A stretch of 64,000 bases of DNA from Symbiodinium natans (GCA_905221605.1 CAJNDS010002401.1:1111542-1175541); one strand, 5' to 3'; positions 21,862-56,100 are shown, counted from the stretch's first letter. Program-made: numbers and translations. Notes: generated by a model from the letters alone, not told the origin.

Positions 21862-21999
21862 GTGTTTTTGGGTTTTGGGTTTTGGGTTTAGGGTTCAGGG
21901 TTCAGGGTTTAGGGTTTAGGGTGGGTGGGGGGAGAGGGGAGAGCTTCAGCTTTTCTTGAACTTCTTTCTGGCGCAAGATTCGGGGTTCGGGGTCCGAAG

Positions 22000-23380
22000 G
22001 GCTGGGTGCTGGTACCGTGCCACAGCCTTTTGAGTTTGATCCGGGGTGGGGTCAGGGTCTCAGGCTCTGGCTGTTGATTGCTTATGTGCCTTCAATGAGC
22101 TGCGTACTTTCTCACCCTACAAGACGGAGTAGGAAGGTGTCCCACAGCTTAGGTCGAGTAGGGTTTGGCCCGAACAACATCCCGCGGTGCTTGCCGCGAA
22201 AGTTTTACGGACTTTAGGGATTTGGGGTACGGGCTCGTAGGCGTTTAGTGCCCAGCCTAGAGGTTCACAGGGGCTTCAGGGGCCTTCTAAGCCGAAGGTA
22301 GGAGTTGAGAGGTGAAGCAGTTTTGCATGTTTTGGAACGAGTTGGGAATCCTCTCGGCTGAAATGTCCTGTCTGGTCTGCCATTCTGCGCCCAGGCGCCA
22401 GGTGACGTTACCCCATCCCCACGGGGCGTGCATCTTCCGCAGATCTGAGCGACGGCACCCTATCGCCGCCAATCCATCGCTTCATTAGCTCCAGACCTGT
22501 GCATGATGTTGGGCAGTTGAAAGCAGATCTTTGAGCACCCAGACACACCCCGATCATTCCCTTTTCACGTCTTTCTGCGTGCACGGAACTGGACTCGTGG
22601 GATACTGTTATGCCTCCTGAGCTGAACGCGAAAACTGTGGTTCACCTCCATGAGGGTTTCAGTGTGAAGTCGAATGAACACCGTTCGTCCTGCAAAATGT
22701 GTACATGGGCCAGCGGGAATAGGTGAAGTGGTCGACTTGTTGGTTAGTTTGGGCTGTTGTTGCCTTCAATATCCATGAGCCTATGAATACATGATTGTAT
22801 TAATCTGGTCTTTCTGCGCATTTTCCAAGATCTTGTGCAGAAAGACGATGTGCACCTGGCGAAAGCAACACAGTGTTGTTCGAGCAATGGGCAGATATCA
22901 ATCGCACAGGTGCTGGAGCCAGACGCGCAAGTCGATTTCCGAGGGTGTGCTCTGCGAACGCAGACCAGCCAACGATGGTTTCCCCGGGGGTGGCTGCGTA
23001 GCAGTAGAGTTTTTGCTATGCGTAGTGTATTGTCGAGCATATTCCAGGCTGTTCGTTCCGATGCAAGAGTCAAAAGCCAGTTCTCCTTGAGTGCAGCGAG
23101 GGAAAGTGAGCCCGGGCGCTTTTGGCGTCGAAGAATCCACGAATCCCGTCTTGTCGCACCGGTGGGGCTGACCTTGTACAGCTTGGTTTGCATTAGCAGA
23201 CCGCAAATCTCCGCACTCTTCGCAAACTCAACAGCGGACGGCGAAATCGGTTCACGGCTCAGGGCTCGGGGTTCGGGGCTGCGGTTGATCCTGGGCCACG
23301 GATCTATATAAACCCTAAGCCCTTAAACCCTAAACCCTAAAATGCCCTAAGCCCTAAGCCCTAAACCCTAAACCCTGTTG
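22000..23380. other. Region without a supported gene
   Basis: Overlapping open frames on both strands at 22744-23311 have no recognisable domain and no clear splice borders. The region is otherwise plain sequence. A CCCTAAA run lies at 23308-23375. Confidence 0.4.
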
Positions 23381-23479
23381 ATTCATACTTCGCCCACCGC
23401 ATCGGGTGATGTTTGGTCTGTCTCGATTGTTGCTCCCCGAGCTGCCCATCAACGCTGCGGCAGATGCGTTTCGCTGCGT

Positions 23480-23541
23480 TATTGTTATTGTTATTGCTCC
23501 TCTTCTTCTTCTTCTTCTTCTTCTTCTTCTTCTTCTTCTTC
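23480..23541. repeat. TTATTG then CTT microsatellite
   Basis: A few TTATTG units pass into about 14 CTT trinucleotides. Confidence 0.9.
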
Positions 23542-24359
23542 ATGTTTGAGGGGCTGCGCCCATGGGTGGGCAGCGCAGGCAGAAGCTCGAGACTGCCGCC
23601 CATGCCGCTGCAAACCGGGAAAGGGCGGCGCGCGCGAGCGCGTGCGTGCGCGCCCTGCGCGCGTCTCTTTTAACGACAGGGTCAGCTGTAGGCTTTCATA
23701 GTCGGAACGCACGGGTTTGGCGCCGGGGTCATGTCAAAACCATGACCCTTCAACCCTATGTAGGCTTTTGAGCTTGCTTCCTTCCTTAAAAACCCCAAGC
23801 CGCAACCTTAAAAAGTCCTAACAAATGCCTTTAAGCCCAGCTGAAACACCCACAGCCACACCGAGGGAAGGTTTATGCACGCGTGGGCCGCCGTGTCATC
23901 CAAGGCCGACGCCGCTGATGCTCATGATGCGCGCCCGAGGTACCGGACAGCAAGGGTCCACGGCAGTCCGTGAAGGAAGGGTTTGGTGAGGGGGGTGGGG
24001 TTGAAGGGGTGGGAGTTGGGGGCGTTGGGGTTGGGGGGGAGCCCTTAAAACACTTCATGAGCAGGCTTGGGCAGCATGGGTTTGAGATCGGCGGGAGTTT
24101 GGGCATGCATTGGAGCCCTCAAAGCACTTCATCAAGGCAAAGGGTCCAGGGACGCACTGGAGCCCTCAAAACACGTCATTCCAAGGCAAAGCAGCAGGTT
24201 GGGAGCAGGCTGGGGCGGGGGAGTAGTGGTGGTGGGCGGCCCTATCGACGAAGCATTAAGAGCATGGGAAGGGACAATGGAAAGAGCGGGGAGGGCGGGG
24301 AGGGCGGTGCAGAGAAAATGAGTCTTCACTGACGCCTTCGGGGGTCGGCGCATTAATTG

Positions 24360-25330
24360 ATATTCATAAAAATGTTGTGATTATTATTATTATCATTCGT
24401 ATTATCATGATGATTTTGATTAGGATGATGATGATAATGATTGTGGTTATGATTATTATCATGATTATTATGATTATGATTATGATGATGATTGTTTTTT
24501 CATTATCAGTATCATTATTATCATGATTTTTCTCATTATCATTATCAACATCATTGTTATTCTTCTTGTTATTGTTATTGTTACTGTTATTGTTATTGTT
24601 ATTGTTATTGTTATTGTTAGTGTTAGTGTTAGTGTTATTGTTATTATTATTGTTTTCGTTATTGCTGTTGTACTTGTAAACGCTTGCGCGCGCCGCCTCG
24701 GCAGCCGGGCCGGCCCCAGGACAGGAACGGAGGAAAGAGGGTTTCGCAAAAAAAGGGGAGGAAGGGCAGCGGGGTTAAAGGTGGGGGGGTGGGGGGGGGG
24801 GGGTGGTTGGAGGGGGGGTGGGGGGAGGGGGAGGGGGGAGGGGGGGGGAGGGGGGGGAGTGGGGGAAGGGGGTGGGGGGAAGGGGGTGGGGGGGGTTTTG
24901 AGGCCCCTGTAGGAGCCACCGACAGGCGGGACCCTCCACGGCATCGGTTTTGCAGCTCCTCCAAGCGATTGGGGGGGTCCCACAGGGCGGGGGGGGGGGG
25001 GTGGCGTCACAAAATTTTGCATGGGGGGGTTGTGTTATTGTTATTGTTATTGTTATTGTTATTGTTATTGTTATTGTTATTGTTATTGTTATTGTTATTG
25101 TTATTGTTATTGTTATTGTTATTGTTATTGTTATTGTTATTGTTATTGTTATTGTTATTGTTATTGTTATTGTTATTGTTACTGCTACTGTTACTGTTAC
25201 TGTTATTGTTATTGTTATTGTTATTGTTATTGTTATCGTTATCGTTATCGTTATCGTTATTGTTATTGTTAATATTATTATTGTTATGATTATTATTGTT
25301 ATGACGATTATTGTTATGATGATTATTGTT

Positions 25331-25363
<33 letters not shown>

Positions 25364-25510
25364 GTTATTATTCGCCTCGGCTTCCTGCCGAGAAGCGCCT
25401 GGAACACGCAGACCCGGATCTCCTTCCCCATGATTATTATGGTTATGATGATGATGGTTATGATTATGATTATCATTATCGTTCTTAGTATTCTTCTTAT
25501 TATTAATATG
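24360..25510. repeat. TTATTG/ATTATT low-complexity block with G-rich core
   Basis: An ATT/ATG-rich tract at 24360-24660 is followed by G-rich strand at 24775-24900. An almost perfect TTATTG hexamer array runs at 25032-25275 with a TTACTG and TTATCG patch, then GATGAT. Long ORFs here are repeat artefacts. Two GC-rich islands at 24680-24730 and 25380-25428 could be exons (LPAEKRLEHADPDLLP in the second). Confidence 0.85.
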
Positions 25511-26040
25511 TTTTTTGTTTCTTTTTCTCCCTCTCTCTCTCTCTCTGAAGCCACTCAGTCCCTGAACGTCCGGAGCCCCTAAGCCCCTACATAGATCCCT
25601 GGAGCGCCTACTAGGCTCAATCCAGAACATGCTTGTCCTTTTTTAAAGCCATGTAAGGGGTTCTGAGTCTGAAATGGGGTCTATTGCCCAGTAACAAGAG
25701 GGGTACCTTCCTGAGTTTACTGCGCTCCCTGGGGAGGTGGCCGTTGGTTTTGGCCGCTTCTTTGCTGGCCTCGGCGGCTTTCGCCCTGCCCAAGAAGGCG
25801 CAGGATGAAGCCACAAGGCCGGGTTTACCCAAAACCCACCAGGTCCTGAATCCTTGGGCCTCTAAGCCCTGTTTCAGGGTTCCTTCGGGTTCCGGGTTCA
25901 GGGTCGAAGTTCGGGACTCATTACGTTTTGCCCTGTTGAGCTCAAGAGGATCTTACGAGAAGAGGCTCATTTCATTTGGGGTTTCAGGGCCAACCAGAAA
26001 ACCCCAGGCCCACCAGAGTGGGTTCAGAGAGCGGGTGGAT

Positions 26041-26163
26041 GGGGGTACTCCCTAAACCCCCTAAACCCCCTAAACCCCCTAAACCCTAAAAGCCTAAACC
26101 CTAAACCCTAAACCCTAAACGCTAAACCCTAAACCCTAAACCCGAAACCCGAAACCCTAACCT
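26041..26163. repeat. CCCTAAA array
   Basis: It starts as CCCCCTAAA units and shifts to CCCTAAA. A possible PPR exon follows at 26165-26210 (VSWHNL). Confidence 0.9.
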
Positions 26164-26710
26164 ATGTCTCTTATCGAGGAGGAGCAGGTGTCTTGGCATA
26201 ATCTTTGCTGGACATGCTTTGAAATTTACGAGTTCACGCCCTTGGATTTCCAACCCAGCCCTCGATTTCTTAATTCTGGTCGTTTCTCAGTGCAGTGATT
26301 TCTTCGGCGGTGCTGCGACTGTTGGTATGGCTCTACTGGGTTTAGGGTTTAGGGTTTAGGGCTTAGGGTCTTTGTATACGAAACCCTTTCCGAGTCCCAT
26401 TCCCCTTTCCAACGAAAGTGGCACTTGAGCCAGGTGTGACCCTAGAGCTAGAGTCAAGCAAACCCCCTGCTAGAAGGTTCATTGTCTAGTGTTTATATGC
26501 TATCCTAGGACTCTTCTCAACGGCTCCTTCATCGGAGCCCTGGATCCTGACTTGAAGCCGACGTCCTTAGGAGTATCGTTTGGGGTTTAGGGTTTAGGGT
26601 TTAGGACGTATATGGTCAGTTCTCGAGATGATCCGAATCCAAAAGCCTTGAACCCTAAACACTAAACCCTAAACCCTAACTCTTAGCCTTGAACCCTAAG
26701 TCGCGCCAAG

Positions 26711-43850
<17,140 letters not shown>

Positions 43851-43892
43851 GCGGGCTCTCTTTTGCGGGTTTTGGGGGCTGAGGGCTGAGGG

Positions 43893-44087
43893 TTGGGATG
43901 TTCCCCCTGATGCTAACAGTCCTGAATGGGGATCATAATAGGGGGTACTCTATCCCTTCAAGGACCCTAAACCCTAAACCCTAAACCCTAAACCCTAAAC
44001 CCTAAACCCTAAACCCTAAACCCCTAAACCCCTAAACCTCTAAACCCCAAACCCACAACACTGTTAGTATAAGGGGGAACATCCCAA
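43893..44087. mobile_element. Foldback element carrying a CCCTAAA array
   Basis: A 28-bp terminal inverted repeat with two mismatches (left TTGGGATGTTCCCCCTGATG) encloses about 140 bp, of which about 85 bp is a CCCTAAA array (43968-44053). Confidence 0.75.
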
Positions 44088-45008
44088 GTTGAGGGCTTAG
44101 GGTGCCAGGGGCGAATGTTGAAACAGTGGGGGCTGACGGAGTAGGTTTGAGGTTGAGGATTTGGGGCTGCCTTCAGCTTTCCTGAGTGCTTTCCCTGAGT
44201 GTTGAGGTTTCGTGCCTTTAGGGTTGAGGTTGCGGGTTTAGGTCTCGAAGGTATGGGGTGTCGGGCGTTTGGGAATAGATCGTGCTGTCTGGAGCTTTGC
44301 GCCGGCCCCTGCTGCTTCCTTCTGAACCCAAAAACCGAGAAAAGGAAAAGATGTTGGGCTTTCGGGTTTTGAGGGCTTCAGGACCCTCCACAAGCTTTTT
44401 TTTTTTTTTTTTTTGGGGGGGGGGGGGGGGGGACATTCAACACCCCCTGCAGCCCTAATCCCCTAACTTCCTTGGAGGGTCCCTATCCTTACCTTTTGTT
44501 AAGGGCCAGTGAGCCCTAAGACCCAACATCTAGAATCCCCCAAGCCTGACATCATGGACCTCTTGAGGTGGCGCCCGACCTTCACTGATCGTCAGAGGCT
44601 GCATCGAGTCAGACACTAAGTCGCTGCAGCTCCCCCCCTAAGAGCTGAAGGCTCAGTAGAAGTCTCGGCCCTTTTTCAGGTCGTAGCTGTAGTACTACGG
44701 CAAGGCACAAGGCTCAAGGCAATGCAGGGCTCCAGTCAGTCACAGTGATGCGAACCAAGGCGCAGCTGAGCAAAGACCCGACTTTTTTTTGGGAATGGAG
44801 AGCAAGAAGAACCCAAACAACAGCGCCCCTCGAGCATCAGTTTTTTTTTTTCGTTGCGGGGGTGGGCGGCTTTCTTTTGGGGGTGGGGGCCAGTGGGGAG
44901 CGGGCTTTATGATAGCAGGGTGTGTGTGTGTGTGTGTGTATCTATATATACATTATGATACTTAATATAGTGCATTAAAATATATATGTTCCATATCGGA
45001 CAGCATTC

Positions 45009-48380
<3,372 letters not shown>

Positions 48381-48559
48381 TAATCGCATCTGCTCAGCTC
48401 AGGTTGGCAAGCCCGGGGGCCTGGAGGATTGCAGAGTTCTGTAGGCCCCGAAGCCCCGAAGCCCCGAAGCCCCTAAGCCCTTAAACTCGGGCCCAGCTGT
48501 TGCATAAAACTCACGCTAAGCCCCCCCCCCCCGCACCAGACGCCCTAGCATTCTAGCTT

Positions 48560-49960
48560 TCCTGGTATGTATATACATCTTACAACATACTATCGTGAGA
48601 AAATTGGCAATTCATTGTGGGGCTGGGGGTTTGGTTTGGGACGAAGACGAAGCGTTTCGCTGCAACATATTATTGTGATCTTCGGGGTACACGGATGGCG
48701 TGTGCTCAATCTAGCAATCCAAGCTGGCTTTGCTTGGTACTCAGATGAGATCCAGATGCTCAGGGCGTGCTTGAGAGAATTTGAAAGCAGCTCTGCCTCC
48801 CATGCACAGTAGGCTCAGGTGCAAGGTAGCAGTGGGGGTCCAGGGCAGGATGCAAGATACTCCGGAAGTTCCTTGTGTTGCTGAAGCCGTGGTCTTGGGC
48901 ATCTCCAGATCTGGAGGGAACGTCCTCCCCGAAGCTGATGGCGTGGAGGCGCGGTTTTGGAATTTGGGCTGCAGGAATGTGGTGAGGCCTCCTAAGGCCG
49001 CTTTCGCAGCAGCCGATGTTCGTGGGCTGGAAGCTGGCAGATCAGCCCGCAATGACGATCGCCGGCGGTCCAGGACACTTTCGGTGGCCGAAAAGGCGGA
49101 TGTGGTAGCCAGGAAAAGGCGGACAGCCTGGCAGAGGTGCACGTATGCTCCGATCGAGCTAGTGCACGGATTGCCCTGCCCCGCATGAAGATCAGCTCCC
49201 TGCAGTCGGCACATCGTTGCCACACACCGGGAAGGACTGCGCTGCTGGCCTCCTTGGCAAAAGCACAGAGAGCGTGCCAATCCAAGAGGGAGCCCAGGAG
49301 CTTCTCGACCTGGATGCCTCATCTGGTGTGGCATGTGGCGTGCGGCGTGAGTCTTACTAGGGCGTTGAGTTTAGGTCACGCGCCAAAGGCATACACTTGG
49401 TCTTCACCAAGCTCCAGGGCGCTCCCGGCCCTGTACTCGAAGATGATCTTCTTGGACAAGGACATCATCGTTGAAAGAGCCGGCTTCCGACATCCGCGTG
49501 GCGGTCGCTCCTGTGGTTTTCTCTTGCTGTGCTTGGAGGTTCATGGTGCTTTTTAGCCAATTATAGCTGTGCTTATAACTGCCCGCGCTGGAACGGTGGC
49601 GCAACAGCGTATTTGAAGCAGATGTGCAGAGATGATCTCGAGTCTGGAAAAGTGGAAATGGTTTGTTGCAGCAGTGTGCAATTCCATCTACTCTTTCCGA
49701 CTTGTGATTGGAGGTTCAGATGCCGACCTGATCATGGTCGACGCCACCAGTTTCACGCCGTCATGCGCTGATTCTGCTTTTCAAAATGCTGAATGCCTGC
49801 GACTTGGTGAAGACGCTTCACAGTCACCAGCGGTTTGCATCTTCCTCTTCATGCTCTTCCTGACAAAGGCATGGATCAGCCTCAAAGATGGCGTGGCAAC
49901 CTCTCAGACTGAGTTCAATTTTGGCCTTCAGTTAAGAGCATGCCTTGCTGCTGCTTGACC
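48560..49960. other. Repeat-free 1.4 kb with decayed coding-like fragments
   Basis: This stretch has no telomere-like arrays. At 49400-49470 one frame gives LVFTKLQG and the next gives LYSKMIFLDKDIIV, together like the nucleotide-sugar site of GT8 glycosyltransferases (DxD = DKD) but split by a frame change. At 49690-49760 the frame reads GGSDADLIMVDA, faintly like the XRN-nuclease DADLIM motif. Opposing ORFs at 48741-49334 (197 aa minus, 135 aa plus) have no recognisable domain. It may be old retro-inserted pseudogenes. Confidence 0.3.
49532..49580. mobile_element. MITE-like element, family B, left half only
   Basis: It begins CTTGGAGGTTCATGGTGCTT and keeps the adjacent interior, then diverges. 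Confidence 0.6.
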
Positions 49961-50185
49961 TTCATCGTTCGTCCTCGCCCGGTTGGCTGGCCGCAAGTGT
50001 CCTGGGCTGGTTTGAACAAGAGTCGTCGCCGCGCGTGCCAAGGGGCTGCAAACCCAAGCCCACACCGCCCAAGTCACCCCACACCCCTAAGCCCCTAAAC
50101 CCTTTCTTCAGCCTAAGCCCTTTTCAACCTAAACCCTGAGCCACTTCACCTTCTAAACCCGTAAACCACAAACCCATTCGCGCAG

Positions 50186-53100
50186 CGCGCTTTGAGGCCC
50201 AAGCCTACCTGCTTTGACTTGCCCGACGCGCAGTTCTCCTATGGACTCCGTGGGGGTGCAGACGAAGTAGATGTTGGTGGTGGTTTCTACTCAGGTTCTC
50301 AGGTTTAGGGTTTAGAGTTTAGGGTTTAGGGGTTGGGCCTTAGGGTGGTTTGATTGCGAGGCTTGGGTGTTTTTGTTTTGCCCGCGGTCTGTTGCGGTGG
50401 GTGTGTTATGGAGCTTCTCGGGCACGAGAGGCTTGTCGGGTCCCTCGCCACGACTGCATCATACCGTTTCCCTGAACCCTTACCTGCAACCCAAACCCCG
50501 TAAACAAGTAGATTAGATACTATGACCTCCTGAAGCCTTCAACCCCGGAACCCTGAGCTCCAAATCCACCTAAAGCCGGAGTTAAGCTCGAAACCCCTGA
50601 GCAAACTCTAAAACCTAAAGCCTGAATCAACCCTTAATTAACCCTGAACCCTAAAGCCTAAAGCCTAAAGCCTAAACCCTAAACCGTAAACCGTAAACCC
50701 TAAACCCTAAACCCTAAACCCTAAACCCTAAACCCTAAACCCAAACCCTAAACCCTGCGGCAACACAAGACACCAGGACGCCCTGGAAACCAAGACTCGG
50801 AAGGCGCCAAAGAGGCCGGGTGCCCCTAAGATCAGCTACCAGGGCTTTAGGGTTCAGGGTTTAGGGGCAGGCAGGGTTGATGGGTTTCGGGCTAGGGGTT
50901 GGTTCATAGGAACCTTTCCAAGAGCCCAAGCAGGCTCCTAAGATCTAGCCTTGTTTTCGGTCTTTAGGGTTTGGGGTTTAGGGGGCAACCCAGGATTTTT
51001 GGGGTTGAAATGGTTGAGCACTTGTTTTTGGTTTCAGCTGCCTTGTGGGAGGATGTTGCTCAGCTCCGACTGGGTTGAGCGTCGGGTTTGGGGTTTGGGG
51101 CGGGAGTTTCATCTAGGGTTCCTGATGGGTTTTAAGGGACGTCGTTTGCAGCTCTCGAACCCGAGCCTGGGTTTAGGGTTTAGGGTTTAGAGTTTCGGGT
51201 TTAGGGTTCAGGGTTCAGGGTTTAGGGTTTAAGGTTTAGGGTTTAGGGTTTAGGGTTTGGGGCAGCTCGACGCCTCGAGCGCGCTTGAACTCTAGAACCC
51301 TGAGCCCTAAAGCCCAGCACCTCCTCAAACCCCCTGCAAGGTGTCAATGCGGTGGATTGGCCACACTCCAAGCAAGCGCAACGAGGAGCCTTCGTTTCAC
51401 GGGGCTTAGGGACATTGTAAAGGCAGAGTTGGAGATTTTTGCGTTGGATCTTTTTGGGGCATAGTCTCCTTAAGAAAGGCGTGAAATCATAATAGGGCTA
51501 GTGCTTATGAGTGAGCTCCAGTTGCTCTACACTTTGAAGCCAAGCATGAAGGGATTCGGGGGTCGTTCTGCAGAAAGCCTGCGCGGACAGGCGGACGAGC
51601 CGGACTTTGTCTCCGTGAACAGGCTTTTTCTGCGTGTGCTACCCTGAGGGTCCATGTACCTACTTAGCTTGTACTTGGGCACCTCAGTCACCACAGAGTA
51701 GCTACTTTCCACATCCCAGGCATACTGAGGCACATGGACCCTTCGGGTCGACTGCTTCGTGACCTGTGATCCAGAACCCTGATCAAACCCCAATAATGGA
51801 GGGTCCTTCATAATCAGAGTGAAGTGGTGGGGGTTATTATCACGGGACCATAAGGGAATATTTTATTCCGACCCCCTGTACTAGCTCACGTAGCCAGAAG
51901 TGGTCCCGGTGCGCAGGAAAGCGGCGGTCGACAGGGTAACCAATGCCAAGGCTCCCGTGCGCCATGTGCAGAATGCAGCATCATCTCATTGCTGAAGCCG
52001 CTGCCAGAGCTAGGGAAATAGCACACCCCAACCCTAAACCTAAACCCTAAACCCTAAACCCTAAACCCTAAACCCTAAACCCTAAACCCTAAACCCTAAA
52101 CCCTAAACCCTAAACCCTAAACCCTGGTGGCTGCAACTTTCTGCCAGGATCTCCGGCAATACTTTCGCCAGGCCGGGCTGCGAATGGAAGTTGCGCATGC
52201 GTACAGACAGCCTAAGAACCTGTACCCCGTCGCTTCCACCTGCACTGCATCATGTGGACAGTTCTCTAGATTATTGTCCGTGTTGGAGGACCCTAAATAC
52301 AAGTGCACCCCAACGAGTTGACCCTACTTCTGGAAACTTCCCACATGATGCACGGCAAGAGCTTTCCCTGGAACCAACCTGCGAAGGTGCCAGACCCGCC
52401 ACGCATGTCGGAGGGAAGCTCAGCTTTCTGCATCGAACCATTCCGGGGGTTTACGATATTAGGGGTACCTTATTGGGGTCCTTATGATAAAGGGATCCTA
52501 CTATTTGGGGATCGTTATTGGGGGGCCCCTATTATCGTAAACCCCCATACAGGCGCAGACAGCGCTCAAGAGTGCAGGGATCAGGGTGCAGGGTTTCGAA
52601 ACTGTCCGGTTTCTGCAGAGGCAGTAGGCTACGAACCCTAAACCCGAAGCCCTAAACCCTAAACCCCAAACCCTAAACCCTAACCCTAAACCCCAAACCC
52701 TAAACCCTAAACCCTAACCCTAAACCCTAAACCCTAAACCCCCTTAACCCTAAAGCTGGCTTTCCCAAGACCCCGAAGTCCATCAAGGCGCGAGGGCACA
52801 AGTTGGCGGGAAAGGCGCAAGTGGGGCTTCTGGGGCGGTCGTGCCAGCGGCCGTGACCGGTGATGCCTTGAACCTTGTTATGATGATTATCACCATGATT
52901 CTTGTTGTTTTGATTGGTACTCGTATCAGTAATATTGTCAGTATTGCGTATATTCTCATCATGACAGACGGCAGGATTTGGGGTTCAGGGTTGCTTGAAC
53001 AAGGTCATGGCGGTGTACCGAAGGCCCGACTTCAGTAAACCTTTGCACCCAAAAGCCCAACTCCCAAGCCTTCACCGACACCTCATGGAGCGCTTGGCCA

Positions 53101-56100
53101 GCCGCTCATCCCCTCCGACGTGATTCCCGAGTTCGCCTACGGAAGGAAGGCCCGAGGGTCAAGTTCTGTGCTCCTGAAGGCTGCGTAGGTCATAGATTGT
53201 GCCTTTCATGTGCTTAAGGAGCTAAGGCCAAGTTGTGCTGTAGCCGACTTCTAACAGCAGCAAGGCTCACAAGCTTTCCCAGGTCTCAGTACTGTAGGCC
53301 TTAAGCCTCCTCCAAGGCTTAAACCCTCCCTTCAGCATCTTTCTGCACCCGGCGGTTCTTGGATCAGGTGAGGCCGTCGACGCCTATTCAGGAGGCCGCC
53401 CCTAAGGTTGAGCTTGCTCATTCGAGCATTCGGGAACCTGACCGGGGTCGGTGTTTGGTTTGTTTGTTCAGGGTTTTTTGGTTTTTGGGGTCTGGGGTTT
53501 CGCGGGCATATTTCAGGGCAGGGCAGAGTCTTGTTTCAGTACATTCTGACAGAGAGGATCTTTTCCCATGCAGTTAGAAAAAATATGCAGAGCCTTCAAG
53601 GTCCCCAGTCGTAAGTCTTCACATGCACGCAGGCCCCTTCTCCGCACTGGCTCAACAGCTTCCTGGTTCGCCCCAGTATACTCAAAACCTTTAAGCAGAT
53701 CCTACGTGACTAAGCGAAATCCGGGCCCTGCCTGATTTAAAGGATGCCTAAACGCCAGGGCAACCCCAACCAACCTGCGTGTGAAGCCCTGAACACCTTA
53801 CAAAATCCCAAAAGCTTCAGCTCCTTTCAGCCTTCATCCCCTAACCCCGAACCCCGCAGCTTCTCTGAAGTCCCAAGAAGGGAGCTTGCCAAAGGCCCCA
53901 ACATTCAAAGCAAAAGCCAAGTCAAAGCTAACCCCACGCCGCGGCCAATGGCGCGGAAGCAGCAAAAGTTGCTGGGCTTCGGCCCGCGCTGGCAGGCCGC
54001 GTGCTTTTTCTCTTCAGGGTTTGGGGCTTGGGGTTTGGGGGATGGGCCCTCTGCCTCGAGTCCTTTCTTTGGAGATCCCGTTTTAAGGAGCCCATCCTAC
54101 CATATAAGACAGTTGCTTCATTATTCTGTGTGTGTCGGGTTTCTAGCGATGAAAGGTCCTGGGTCATGTGGGTTTCAAATCAGGGCTAATGCTTCGGAGA
54201 ATCAGATCCAAAGCCGACAGGGGTTTCCTAAAATCAAGGATCCCTTCGTGGGTACGGTGAGTCTGGGAAACTCCCTTATCAACGCCTCATGGGTCTGCGG
54301 CGGCGTTGCTCTGTTTTTTCAGCCCTCTTCTTTTCGAGACGCCAAGCCCTAAACCCTAAACCCTACACCCTAAACCCCAAAAACCCAAAACCACCTTCCA
54401 GTGGCTTCCCGAGCCAATTTCTGCTGGGCAGACAGCCGACCCAACGGAGTCCCTGACGCGGGAGTGGGGAGCCTGACGTTTGGGTTCAGGTTTAGGGTTG
54501 AGGGTTTAGGGTAGTTTAGGGTTTAGGGTTTAGGGATAGGGTTCAGGGTTTAGGGTTGAGGGTGTGGGATCGAGCAGGGTTTAGGGTCAGTTCGGAGCTA
54601 CCCAACATGTTCATTTTAACTAAATGGCACTCCCTTTATTGGGTGCGCAGGCCAGAAATTTGCGAAGGGCTTAGGGTTCTCCGGGTCTAGGATATTTTGG
54701 GGGCGGGGTGGAGGAAGCCCTAAACCCTAAGCCCCTAAACCCTAAACCCTAAATCTTAAACCCTAAACCCGTTGTTCCTCTCACCTGCAAGGTTTGCGGG
54801 TTGAGCATCGAATCCATGGCTCCCGACACAGCCCCCTTTGACTCTACAGCCTTCCCAGAACTTGCAGCCTCATCAGCCCTCAATCCCACACCCTTGATAA
54901 ACCCTACAGCCTAAACCCTAAACCCTAAACCCTAAACCCTAAACCCTAAACCCTAAACCCTAAACCCTAAACCCTAAACCCTGAACCCGAAATTCTGGGC
55001 CAGTAGGAGCCCTGACCTTTGCGCCCCTGAGGCATGAGGTGCAAGAAGCCCTGCAGCAGTTGGAGGAGGCGCCGGCTTGACAGCTGAAATCGCCCAGGGG
55101 AAGTCCCCGGCAAGGGGTGTACAAGGACGAGGGGGGTCAAAAGCCTGGGGCTGTCAAGAGCCCTGAACCCTAAACTCGAAGCCCTAAACCGCAAACCCTA
55201 AACCCCAAACCCTAGACCCTAAACCCTAAGCTCTAGACCCTAAAGGATTAGGAAGTTGAGGTTTGCTGGCAGGTCTACAAGAAGCAGCGGCAAGTCCAAG
55301 ACCAGGGGCATACCGAGTGCCCTCGACTCGGATCGGGCCTACACCCGCTGCCATTACCAAGGGATCCATTCCTGCGATTTAGGGTTTAGGGCTTAGGGTC
55401 CAGGGTTGAGGGAAACCCTAGACCTTTCTCAAACGCCCTGAACAACGCGAAGCCCCGAAACCCTCACTTCAACCCCTTAGGCCCTAAACCCCCAACCCCG
55501 AAACCCTAAACCCCAAGCCCTCAACCCCAAACCCCCCAAACCCCCCAAACCCCCCAAACCCCCCAAACCCCCCAAACCCCCCAAACCCCCCAGACCCCTA
55601 AACCCTAAACCCTAAACCCTAAACCCTAAACCCTAAACCCTAAACCCTAAACCCTAAACCCTAAACCCCAAACCCTAAACCCTAAACCCGAAACCCTAGA
55701 ACCCTGAACCCTCACATTAAACCCCGACAGATGCTTCCAAAGCATCGGAAGCTGTCGCACGTCTGAGGCGCCGCCGACTTCCAGCCGGAAAGGCGCCAGG
55801 CCGTCCTGACAAGGCAGGGGCTGTTCCCAAAACCCTAAACATCCCTGAACCGGGATTCGGGTTTAGGGTTTAGGGCTAGGGTTTAGGGTGTAGGGTTTGG
55901 GGTTTTGGGGTTTTGGGGTTTGGGGACCCTAAACCCTAAACATCCCGAAGCCCTCAGCCCGAATTATCAAGGCCTAAAACCCTATGATCTCAAATCCGAA
56001 GCCAACACTAAGCTCTGAACCTACCCTAAGCCCCAAACCCCAACACCAAACCCTAAACCGGCAAACCCTAAAACCTTAAAACCCTAAAATCCTAAACCCT

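Noticed and set aside
24684-25630. Poly-Leu, poly-Ile/Val and poly-Asn frames
   Set aside because: Products of the TTATTG hexamer and G-rich tracts on either strand.
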